Shown piece after piece: positions 1 to 10,900 of a stretch of DNA of 64,000 nucleotides. The position numbers and the translations under genes are program-made. The notes under the pieces are model-generated. The model made no database searches, had not been told where the DNA came from, and saw nothing but the letters and a program-made list of their open reading frames with translations. This DNA is from Branchiostoma floridae. Lineage: Eukaryota > Chordata > Leptocardii > Amphioxiformes > Branchiostomatidae. How positions within the stretch are numbered: position 1 is the stretch's first letter; the number at the start of each line of letters is the position of its first letter. Location of the stretch: contig NC_049979.1 of the NCBI RefSeq assembly GCF_000003815.2, positions 34,375,831 to 34,439,830 of the forward strand. The letters run 5' to 3'.

Positions 1-204
1 CGGGGCATTAACCCTTTATTCAAGAAGCTGAGAACTCAGTTTAACGATGGAAAAATGTATCTGTCGTGCTTTGAAGACAGTAGTGAACAAATAAAACATA
101 CGATGGCACTGATACAAAGAAAAATATCGAACCTATCTGCTATCTTAGACAAACTTTCCTCGACTGCTCGCTTCATCACGGAGAAATATGAGGAACGACT
201 GTGA
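1..204 (+). CDS. Spot14/MID1IP1-like protein, 3' end only
   Basis: Reading frame 1 is open from the window edge to a TGA at 202-204. From codon 9 the product closely matches the C-terminal 60 residues of the complete gene at 49692-50636 (-), including the end motif FITEKYEERL. In Spot14/MID1IP1 proteins this C-terminal segment is a helix shaped like LxxVLxKLTxxAxxLTxxYK, and here it reads ISNLSAILDKLSSTARFI. The first 27 nt do not align with the other copy, so the frame upstream of codon 9 is uncertain: a short indel or an exon edge is possible. The 3' flank is also shared with the other copy to about position 540. Function by family: Spot14/MID1IP1 proteins modulate acetyl-CoA carboxylase and lipogenesis. 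Whether this copy is intact cannot be seen. Confidence 0.6.
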   Translation, partial: RGINPLFKKLRTQFNDGKMYLSCFEDSSEQIKHTMALIQRKISNLSAILDKLSSTARFITEKYEERL

Positions 205-540
205 ATGTAGAGTCAACGGTGACGTAGCGCAGAGTGAGTGTGAGAAATGATGATAATAATAAAAACGCAAATTTTCTGATTTTTGTGTGTGTATTGTTTT
301 GGTGGATATTATCTTAAGCGGTAGCATCCCAGGCCCTTTGAAGTAACCGTGAGTATGGGGAATAAAAATGGTGTAGTCTCTAATCAAGATGACTACTCAT
401 TGCCAAAGCCCCATATAAATACGAGCCCCCTCAGTGTTCGGAATTAGACGCTTAGCTACAGTTTTTCCTACAGGTTGGGAAAAGGTGACACAGAGGACAC
501 ATTCTGCTGCAGACAAAAATGAGCACTCAGTTACAACTTT
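1..540 (+). repeat. Inverted segmental duplicate of 48.8-49.87 kb
   Basis: Coding end, stop codon and about 335 bp of 3' flank recur in reverse complement at about 48815-49870. Shared landmarks are the sequence after the stop (agtcaacggtgacgtagcg), the GGATGCTACCG-like stretch near 320, and the ctgcagacaaaaatgagcac stretch at 510-530. The far copy additionally carries a 464-bp AT-rich tandem repeat. Similarity is not seen beyond about 540. Confidence 0.75.
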
Positions 541-1041
541 ATCTCACAGCACTCTATCTTCGCAGTGATAGGCCACCCTACATCTGCTTAGTTTCTGTCC
601 ACCCTACATCTACTTGATTTTTAAAGTGATGATGTCACTGCAGTTCTAAGCTCTGATTGGTTACTGACAAAGAAGAGGAAGAAGAGGGACATATAAGCAA
701 AAACAATCTGGGAAAATAAAATAAACACCAAGCCTTTGATTTTCAAATAGTACATCGTATTTATTAAAAGAAAAACAAAACATATCATATTACTTGTATC
801 ATATAACTAGAAGTATTTTATCATGTGTAGCATTGAGATTACTATTGTATCATGAGAGCACATTGCATTTTCATCCTTTGTGGACTTCCACGAGCACTAG
901 TTAGCTGATTGACGATTGGGCCACTAGGCTCTTATGCCGCCAAGGCTGTGTCTGCACCTTCTTGACGTGACCTTTGGCTTTGCGGCATAAAAATCTGACC
1001 CATATGTTGAAAATTGTTAATCCAGCACCTTCCTCTACTGC

Positions 1042-1141
1042 NNNNNNNNNNNNNNNNNNNNNNNNNNNNNNNNNNNNNNNNNNNNNNNNNNNNNNNNNNN
1101 NNNNNNNNNNNNNNNNNNNNNNNNNNNNNNNNNNNNNNNNN
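1042..1141. other. Assembly gap (100 N)
   Basis: Exactly 100 N, the usual placeholder for a gap of unknown size. The preceding sequence contains a short inverted motif (ttatgccgcc / gcggcataa), suggesting a repeat at the break. Confidence 0.98.
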
Positions 1142-2888
1142 ATTTACAAAGATGCAAGTTATATAAAATTTGGAAAAAAAACTGGTCACTCAGCACCAAG
1201 TAAACAAACAACAACAAACATTTTAGTCAATATCACCTAAATGCAAACTCACCAAACACCAATGCATGACTACCGTATATTTCTTGAATAAAGTACGCAC
1301 TGTAATTGAAATATGCACCCCTGATTTGGGGCAAGTCTCAGACAGAACTGTGGGGTTGAAAGGTAAAATGGAAAAACAAAAACTCAAATAAAGTATGCAC
1401 CCATCCTCCACCAATTTTGAACAGACCTTGAACTGGATAAATTCAAGTCAATTGTGTTTTCCACATGTTATTTAGCATCCCGCTGTCGTTGTCTCTACAA
1501 ACTTGGTGATTCCCTGATGCAAAAATTACTGATAATGAACTGTTAGAACATAAAATCAGCTAGTACATCTAACTGGAAAAACCAATTGAACATGTTCGAG
1601 TCGCTAACTCCTTAGGATTGTCTGCAAATGTTACTCTAATGTGTAAATCGATTTAGACAGCTCTTTTGGTAAGACAACATCAAGACCAGACCATTGTGTA
1701 TGTTTTGCATCCTTCCTGGAAGTGTAGCCCCAACTTGCTTTAATTTAGGCTCTTTGTAATAACCTCTTATTCTTGCAATAACCTCAAACTTTGTACGTAT
1801 CCTAACTCTCGCAACAGCTCAATCTTGAAAAGTAAAAAAAGTGTGTCCTTTATTCGAGAAAATACGGTAAGTCACCACTTAAATGTAGCTTGATTATAAT
1901 ATTTGAAGTTGGAAACATTAACTGTATAACTGGGTGGGTCAACTGTAGTAATAATATTCAGTATCAAGATTAAATATGACCTTACTTTTTCCAAGTACAT
2001 GATGATATGATGTGACTAGTAGTTTATATATAAAGTTTTATATAATTATACAAATGTATTATGGGATTTTTCAAGTAAGTAAAATGAAAAAAGAAGCCGT
2101 GACTGAAAAGTTTTTATCATTATGATGAGATCTGCACCTTAGTTTTATGATAATATGCCCCTTCATGGAGTCACTTCAAAGTATGGCTCTTGGTTTAAAA
2201 AGGGCACTCACTGCATCCCACGACAAGATCCATATACTGATCCATCCACGGCAACCTTCAAACTTTAACACTTTTATTTTTGTGGTTTGTGCCTTTCCAC
2301 TGCAAATAAGTGATAATACAAAATTTGATATATCCAAATATTTTAACGACCAATGTCAACAAAATGGTTTAATCCTTGAATTCAAAACACCTCAGAAACC
2401 TCACTTATCCTCCTTCACAAAGTAAAACCACTGCAAACGTGAATAGACTTACAGTAGTACCAATCATCATCTTTATCGCCAGCATGCTAGTGTTGTACCA
2501 AGGAGGTTATATAGCTTTATTTAACATCCTTGGTTTTACACTGGTCTGTCATTGTTCTCCAATTTTTGTTTTGTTTTGTTTCTTGCACCCCTCCCATTTC
2601 CAACCTCCTCCGCAGACTTCTGGAGTGGCAGAATTTATGGGGGGGGTGTGCTTAGTGCTGATTCCCGTTTTTCAACGTAGACTAAGGTGATTTATGCTGG
2701 GAAAGGACATTCTGCTGCACCCAGAAACTCCCTTTCCCTAAGCCCATGATGAAAATCGTGAATAAGCGCGCCTCCCCAAAATCAATTTGCAACTAGTACA
2801 TGAATTTGCAACCTACTTCTGCAAGGTCTTTTCATGCCTTGCTCCCCTCCCCTCCTCTTCCTTCTTACTGTTGCGTCGATGTAGGTTA

Positions 2889-3003
2889 GACATCCAGGTA
2901 ATAAGATACGCCAAAAATAGTTACTCAAGCAACTGGATATGATTTTGACCATATGGTTTTTTCAAAACCATATCCAGTTGCTTGAGTAACTATTTTTGGC
3001 GCT
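2889..3003. repeat. Solo palindrome matching Penelope-like element ends
   Basis: Two perfect 33-bp arms (2909-2941 and 2969-3001) are separated by 27 bp. The left arm starts cgccaaaaatagttactc. The same sequence, including the preceding ggtaataagatacgccaaaa, forms the ends of the element in the intron at 33.43-35.84 kb. This is therefore probably a terminal remnant, or an internally deleted copy, of that element. Confidence 0.7.
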
Positions 3004-4813
3004 TCTTACTGTTGGACACCAATTAAATGTCACTCTGGGAAGTCATAGCACGGGCCCTCTCACGACATAACCTAGCCATCACAGTCTCGTTCTTTGAACA
3101 AGCATAGAAAGTTTAGGTTGGCCTGTTCGGTACCTGACTGAGTCTTTTGGTAGGCTGTGATTCCCACATGTTAGTTTACTTACCGTGAATAAAAATACAC
3201 CAAGGGTTAAAAATCCACAAGCCTATTTACCACCATGTAAATGAATATTTCTCATTCTATTGTTAGGCCACACAAAGTCAATTAGTTGGTTCTCGGATTT
3301 TTTTTACAAAGTTTTCAGATCGAAACAGGCAAACTGCACCCGTTTGTTGAAAATTGACAAAAGTAAGGATTTTATGTATGTAATAGTTACTTATGGCATT
3401 CATGAATAAAAAAAAATACTACAATGATAGATTTACCCACATTGTATAAACAAGCTTATAAAGGCACCTGGGCCAAATTGTATTGTAACTGGAAGGTATT
3501 TTTTTCATTTTCGGAAAAAATAAGAGTGGGCAATTCCGAGAATCAATTTATTAAATTGGTGAGGCCTTAAAGAGGAGATGAACATAAAACTACAAGAAGT
3601 TGACTTTAGTTAACGTTACTACAGGATATGAACTTCCATGCTAATACTTATCAGTTCATGCTAATAATTAGTACAATGTTGTACATATCTAAATCCTAGA
3701 CTCACATACTACTTATTAACCTAACCCTTATCAACTTATAAACACAAATAAAAAGAATTAGTGATACATATGTGATGCTTAGCACAAAATCATTCACATT
3801 CCAATATACAGTCTTTACAGTAGTTTCAAATAGTACCGGATAATAATGAATCGAACCAGTTAACAATTGATTACTAATCTGCATTATCCATCAAGTATTT
3901 AACTATATATTGTATGTCTATTGTATTGAGTACATGTGTCAAAAAATAAAAAGAATAAGTGATACATATGTTAGATACATATGTTAGTAACATAATCAAC
4001 TCAACTAAATTAATTTGGACTGGTTGTCACAAAAGTCAGTAATACTTCAAAACCAGTCTTTACCTATACTGTTACAATGACAGTGCTTCTGAGCATTTCC
4101 TTTTCTAACCTTTGTTGCCAAAAGCTGTCACAACTCCTGGACTTGTCCCCTGCACTGTCTTGTGGAAAGGTGCTCCCAGGGTACTGGTAACTCTAAAATA
4201 GAACATAACCATAATATGAGAGCAATTCTTTTCGTATAAATCCAGTTTACCTATTTAGGCATTGTTTAATAGTATTCTCATTTGCATACCGCAAAATAGA
4301 CATAATAGTCCTCATAGAGAAGCCAACGACATGTACTTCCTTCTTTCCGTGTTTTTTTTATGTTCACTTGTTAGGAAAGTATTTGGTACTTATTTCTTGT
4401 ATTTTGTACTTATGATTGATAACTTAGTTCAGTTAATTCAGTTTTAAGTTATGTACATGAAAATATTTGGTTTACTTTAACTCCAGTTAAAATAGATATA
4501 ACATTTGAGTATTTCATTAGTTATATAGCTAGCCTGTTGGTTTTCCTTATTTTCTTGTTCTGCTTTGTTTTTGTTTTGTTCTATCATATTTAGTTATGCA
4601 TGTAGTTTTTAATCAACAGATATTACTATGAGTCTATGACCATACGGTAAATAATCACAGTTTTGAGAAAGACCCGTAAAAACCTTATTTTCCCAGCTTT
4701 AACAGCTGACGTGTTTCCTTCATGTACAAAGAAACGAAATATCGAATGCTGACTTCTCCCTTGTCTGTGCTATGTTAGTGAGAGTATGGACAAGATTTGT
4801 GGTACATGTACCT

Positions 4814-4959
4814 CTAAAGTCGTGTGTCTTCATCTGAATCATCTGCAGCTGTGTTAACGAGAGTCCACAGAGCGTGCCTCCAACTCTCCTGGTCCTGGTT
4901 GGAGTTGAAGAGGAAGGTGAAGTCTCGTTGCTCGCTTATCAAATGAAGGCTAGGTTTTC
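4814..4959 (-). CDS. PKS exon 6: C-terminal half of PH-like domain and stop
   Basis: The acceptor is tgtcaacag|GA. The exon encodes KPSLHLISEQRDFTFLF, then NQDQESWRHALWTLVNT, then an acidic tail ending DSDEDTRL and TAG. The strand plus long helix containing an invariant-type Trp is the hallmark of the PH-domain C-terminus. Joining exon 5 makes a roughly 100-residue domain of normal PH length. The stop is at 4816-4814. Confidence 0.78.
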
Positions 4960-7900
4960 CTGTTGACAGTACAAAATATAGATTTACTATAGGAAAGAAA
5001 TTGAATATGAAGGAAAGTGACTTTTGCATGGTGGACTAAAAATGGTATATGTGCAGCTGAACTTTTAGTTGTATGTGTATAAAGCATATAAGCCTTATGT
5101 AGAATATAATCTGGTTGGTATAAGCATTATCTGACATCTGTCAAAACCATATCTCTTCAGGTATAAATTTAGGAATCAGTAAATTAAATACTTATGATGC
5201 AATGCTGTATAGTTATAAGCGGTTTGTAATGACTTCCCACCTTCCACTGTGGAACTCTGGATACTGGAGATGCTGGAGACTGGAAGCTGTCTGGATTTGT
5301 TGTTGGAGCCCCACAGAAGGTTCGCGGTCGAGTTATTCTCCACCACCAGCTGGAGATGTTTCTTGTGGGACCAGCCTTTGGATGTCATCTTCCTCACCAC
5401 AGTACCTGTTCAAGTGGTCAACATGAAACCTATCAGATCCTATGACCGATTGGCATCAAAACCTGATCAGGGAATGAGTTGTGAAAAGGAAGCAACAAGA
5501 GAATTTTTGTAATACCTGTTGACGTTTTTGCTGTTAGTCATTGCTTTGTTGATGTACATTGTAGATAACATATTATTCCTTTTGACTAAGGGGTGTACTT
5601 TGAAATATTGTTATTGCTTGCATACGGTAACACTAGGTACAAAATAGTTTTGAAAATTAGACTACAAGCACCTAACATAGATTGAATACACAATTATTAT
5701 CATACATCAGGGTTATAAGTCGTTCATTTAACTTGGGGCAGAGAAAGCACATACCTTTCTGTAGCATCTGCAGGAGCCAATAGTTCAGCGCGTGTGGCTC
5801 ATCTGGACTGGAGGGTTTGATCAGCCGCCGGTGGGAGTCGGGGCTGCTGGATCCTGTTGAGGCCTCCTTGCTGTCACCATTTTTACATTCTTTTGCCAGT
5901 AGAACCATTCCTGACGCTGTCAAGGACGCCTGTCTTTCAGTTATGTAGTAGGGGGTGCCATCTTTGATGATGGTCAATGCTGGGAAGTCATCCACAACAT
6001 TATCTGATAGTTCAGGAACAGAAATGCAGAGAGTTCCTTGTCCGTTCTCGCTGCTTACAAGCACTGTGACCTTGGTGTTGTTCATCGGTTTCATCGCGAT
6101 CGTGCTCTCGTTAAAAGGGTCTGACTCTGACCCACTGGCGACCAGCCCGCCAGAGTACACCTCTAAGGTACTGTACGTACTGACGATAGTTGCATATGGG
6201 AGTGCCCGTGACAACTCACTCAATGTGCTTGATTTGGTGCTGCCTGCATCGGTAAAGATGTACTTGAGCGCCAGCTGTTTCCATCTCTTCCTCCTCGACG
6301 TACTGCTTAGCTCCTGGAGTAGTGTGTTCCAGAATCTCTGATGTACACCAGATAGCCTTGTTATCTTACACCCAGAGATACACTCCAACAGTAGAGCAGG
6401 CTTAAAGAGGAGAGCCGTTGGGATGATAACCACCGGTACCCCTTGCAGAAGAGGGCCAAAGAGCTCCAACATAGCATCTACTCGACCGGCAAGAGGAGAT
6501 TTGAGACAGCAAACGTCATTGGCCTGGTGGGGAAACTCTTGCCATGTTGATTTGAGTCGGTTTAGCAGTCCTGCATGGGTGCCCCTGACGAGCCTTGTAG
6601 GTGTGGTGGTAGTGGTCATCATCACAAAGGCGTACTTGCAAACCTGGAATGAGCAGGTTCTGTCTGTGGAGTTGTCCCTCGCTTCATCCCAGATGTGGTC
6701 AATGTTGAGTATGCAGTTATGCAGCTGAGAAGGAAATAGCTTTGTGGCAGCACTCATCTGATCTGTGATGATCGCCGCGATGTGGCTTGTTGCGGTCAGG
6801 CCAGAAATGCTGTCTTCTGTCGCGTCCAAAGGCAAGGGACACACGGCTAGACCAGCCTTCCATGTTCCAAGGAGTACTTGTGCCACGTAGTTGTTTTCTG
6901 TAATGTAAATGGCTACTACATTCTCTTTGCTGTTCTGGGAGGACTTCATGTCCGTCAGTACAGAGGCCAGATGATCAGACTGCTCATCGAGGGTTCGATA
7001 CGAGACATCAGCTCCATTGAAGGAGACGACTGCGCGAGATGCTGGTGTCCTCGCTGCTTGGAGTTGGAAATATCCATGGATGGTCTCCTCTTGCATGGTT
7101 CCTCCATTGACAAGTTCTTGGTGGTGTAGCTGATCATCGTTCATAGAATACACTGCTCCGGGCTTGCTGTTTAAGGCTGTCATTTCCACGGCACTGATGA
7201 CTTTTGAAAGACTCCATTCTGGATTCTTAAGGCATGTGGAAAGCAGAGTGAAATAGTCATTCACCATGCACTGCGCCACATCTTCATCAAACAAGGACTT
7301 TGCATATCGGAAGCTACAGCTTAAAGACTTTGTGTTGGTGTCTTGGAACAAACGGAGGACAAGGTCATCGGAATAATCATGATAATCATACTTGAGTATG
7401 GCTATCCTCTTGTCAGTGAACATTGAGTTCAGACCAGTTAGGTCATTTTGAATAACTCTATACTGCATGATGGGATCCATCGTTGGATGTTTCTCATATG
7501 ACACCAATTTCATGATCTCTTCCATTGGATAGATGCCATGTTTCTTGCATTCTTGAAGCTTTTGAAAAGACTGTAGAACTGTTTGCCGGTAGGATTGTTC
7601 CTTGTTCTTGAAAGAAACAGACAATGGTAGGGGTTGCTCACAGAGGCCATGGATGTGGGAGAATTGTGGAGCTAACATCCTCATGTCGAATGGGATTGCA
7701 ATAACAATGTCATCGTGGTTTGTGTAGATGTGTAGCAGAAGTTGATAGGTGGTAGCAATGATGCTGTACACCGTGGTGCCAATTGCCTTTGCATATTCCT
7801 GAAGGCGGTGGACCTGTTCCTTGGACAGCTCTACCTGGAGGGAGCCGCCTTCTGTGCGGGCGCTTAGCGGTCTTGGCTTGGCAAATGGGAGGTTAATGGA

Positions 7901-10900
7901 TGGAACAGTGGAAGGCAGGGCTGACCTCCAGAAGTTTCGGAGCTCCTTCTGGTTACGCTGAAGGTAGAAGTAGTAGTATTGTGTGAAATCATAGTACGTC
8001 AGTGTTGCCTGTGGCTTGTGGAGAGTTTTCTTCCTGGAGTGAGCCCGCATGGCTTCCCCAAAGTCCCTGAATAGTATATTGATGCTGGCTGTATCTGTTG
8101 AGATGTGGTGCAAGACAAGTCCAATCACAGCACTCCGCTTTCCAGTGGGGGCAACAATGCACCTTGTTGGATACTCCTTGTCCAACTGGAAGGGCACTTT
8201 GGTTCTCTGGTACACTGCTTCTTCAGCCTCCTTCTGTTGGTATCCACTCAGTACTTCGATGTCTACGGCACCTTCATCCTTGTAGTACCTTGCCTCGGCC
8301 CCACTTGGGTGTTGAGCGTCGCTTGACACATGGTAGGTTGACCTGAGTGTCTCATGGCGGTCCATCAGTTGTGCAAAGACGGATCGCCAGCTGTCGACAT
8401 CAGCAGGGATGTTTTGTGTACGAAACATGACGTATAGATTTTTGGTGTAAAATTTGGGATGTCTTATTTGGTACCGAAGATACGCTGCTGCCGGGTGAAT
8501 GGCCGGTGTAGACTTTATAGGAGACAGAACACTGGGAGCCATTGCTGAGGACGGTTTCATTTCCATGTCGACCACATTCGGTGTCTCTCGTCGACTTTTG
8601 TCTGATGATTGAATGACTACATTGTCCTCTTGGAGGACTCGCGTAAGTTTGCTGAGAACGTCTTGTCGTGATGCTGTGATGAAGAAATGCCCACCCTGCA
8701 TAATGTACTTCCTGAAAGCTGGTCTGGAAGCTAATGAATCGGACGCAACAAGCTCCCAGTTGTCAAGAAGATCTGGGGAGACAAATGGGTCGTCCTGGCC
8801 GCCAAATGCAACAACCCTGCACGGGAGTGGTTCCGGGTGCCCGCAGATGTAAGACTTGCAGATTTCAATCCCTGCCTGGAGACACGGCAACAGACGTCTC
8901 AGGTGGGCCGGGTTGTTAATAACAGCTTCTGGTAGGAAGGAGAATGCCTTAGCCTCTTCCATGACTTGCTGTGTCCCGGCGAAGGGATCAAACAACGTGG
9001 GTGATACCCTCAGTTCCTGTGGATGTGGATATGGTAGAGATGGAGCATACCATCCTCCAACAAACAGATGCGACGGACATGGCCTGCCTTTAGTGTGGAT
9101 AAAATGTGCAACCTCAAATGCTATGAGTGCACCCATACTGTGACCATAGAACGCTATCTTGTTACCCATCAGTGTCTCCAAGATTTGACTCCCAAGTGCC
9201 TCAACAATCTGCTGCAGATTGCTGATGGGAGACTCCCTTTCTCTGCTTTCCCATCCCGGCAGAGTAGCGGCTACAACCTCGATGTTGTGTTCTGAAAAAT
9301 GTTCACCCCACTGATGGAAGAGTGAGGGACCTCCACCATTTGCAGGAAAGCAGACCAGAGTAAGAATCGGGTCTTGGAGGTTACCAAAGAAATGAAGCCA
9401 CGAGTTTCCTTCAGCAGGTACTGCTGGGTTGACGGATCCAGTTTCTGTTCCCTGGCTACCAGCTAGGTTAGCCATCTTGTCATAAATGGACTCACTGAGC
9501 ACCTTGACAGTCATTTTGTCACTCAGGAGTTCCACGGATGTAACTGTCACCTCAAATTTGTCTGCTATTTCGTTGCTCATGTTCACGGACAAGAGAGAGT
9601 CCAGCCCAAGGGATACTGGACTTGTTTCGGCGGTGATAGAGGTAGTGTCTTCAATGCCAAGTTGTTGGCCCTAATAAGCAATCAGCTCTTCCTGTATGGT
9701 CCCGAGCCTTTGTCTTGGTTGTTGCAAGAACTTGTCAGAAAGGGATACTGACCCGCTGAGCACGTCATTCGGTATCAATGTTGTGAATCGAGAAAAGCAG
9801 GTGTCAGCGGCCTGTAGGTGCTGTATTGCCATTGACTTGTGGGCACTGCAGTATTTTCGAATATCGAACGTGGCAGTGATACCAAAATGGGGAAACTGAT
9901 TTTCTATCATGCATCCAAGGATTTCCAATGCATCGTGAGGCGAAATGCTTTGCAAGCCCATTCTCTCCCACATTTGGATAAGACCGGATCTCTCTGCAAA
10001 CCCAGTGCTGTTGATAACTCCAAAACTGGCGACTGTTGCAGATAGACCCTCTTGTCGTCTGGCTTCACCCAGAGCTATCAAAGAGCTGTTGGCTGCACAG
10101 TATCCGACCTGCCCTGTGTTACCAAACAGAGCAACGACGGAGGAGATGAGGACAAAGTGTCTAAGCCTTATGTGTAGCTTTTTCGTGACATCATGCAAGA
10201 TCATAGCACCAACTGCCTTTGGAAGCATGACTCTTTCCCAGTCCTCTTGTGCAGTCTGATCCATCAGTTTGTCTGCATACACTGCTGCACAGTGGAAGAT
10301 CCCCTCTATTGGTGGCATTGTGTCGCGTGCCCAAGTCAGTGCTTCCTCCACAGCGTTCTTGTCAGTAACATCCACTTTCATCACCCTGACATCGACCGAC
10401 CTTGATGACAATGCTTCTAGCTTTATTCTGGCCTCTTCATTAGGTTCACTTCTTGCAAGTACGACCAGGTGCCGTGCCCCACACTTAGCCAGCCATTCCA
10501 GTAGGGCGAGGCCGAAGCCTTTCAGACCTCCCGTGACGACGTATGTAGCTTTGTCGACAGCCTTAAACTGGTTCTGTTTGATGTCCAGACCCAGTTGCAC
10601 TTCCCTGTCATCGACAGTCACTATGTCGGGCATCTTCAATCCCTTCTGCTGTTGGTGCAATATGTGGGACAGAGAGGATAGGTCCATGCTTGTCTGTACA
10701 GATGGTTTGAGCGTGGAAAGCGAGCTGTCTGACTTGTCAAATTTTGAAAGAAGATGTCGAATGTTGTCCGCGATGCAGACAAGTGAAGATTCTCCTTGGG
10801 AACTATCGATAGGATCCACAGTGATGTATTTGATATTCTTTGGAAGTTGGTCCATCAGGATTGTTGAGCCGCCCATATTGACTAAAGTTCCATAGGCTTG

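Larger units (their letters stand above)
541..4813. other. Gene-free intergenic stretch
   Basis: No open frame here has recognisable protein similarity or plausible splice context. The frames near 2150-2690 are low complexity or short. The stretch is AT-rich and contains an assembly gap and one long palindrome, listed separately. The part just below 4814 is the 3' flank of the PKS gene on the minus strand. A minus-strand ATTAAA (plus-strand TTTAAT at 4608-4613) about 200 bp past its stop is a possible poly(A) signal. Confidence 0.6.

Noticed and set aside
974-1240. Open frames crossing the first N gap
   Set aside because: They exist only because N is translated as X.
2147-2690. Two overlapping short open frames
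   Set aside because: No recognisable domain, codon pattern or splice support; likely chance.
5672-9592. The TE-C-A region as an independent gene starting near 9592
   Set aside because: That frame begins at TTG, not ATG, in the middle of the ACP; the first ATG (9580) lies after the phosphopantetheine serine.
9592-9673. TAG in the ACP as part of an unrecognised intron
   Set aside because: Residues on both sides fit ACP helix 1 and the following loop without excess, and no GT donor and acceptor pair there would improve the alignment.
9671-9673. Selenocysteine recoding at the internal stop
   Set aside because: Selenocysteine uses TGA; this codon is TAG, and the position is not a cysteine position in ACPs.
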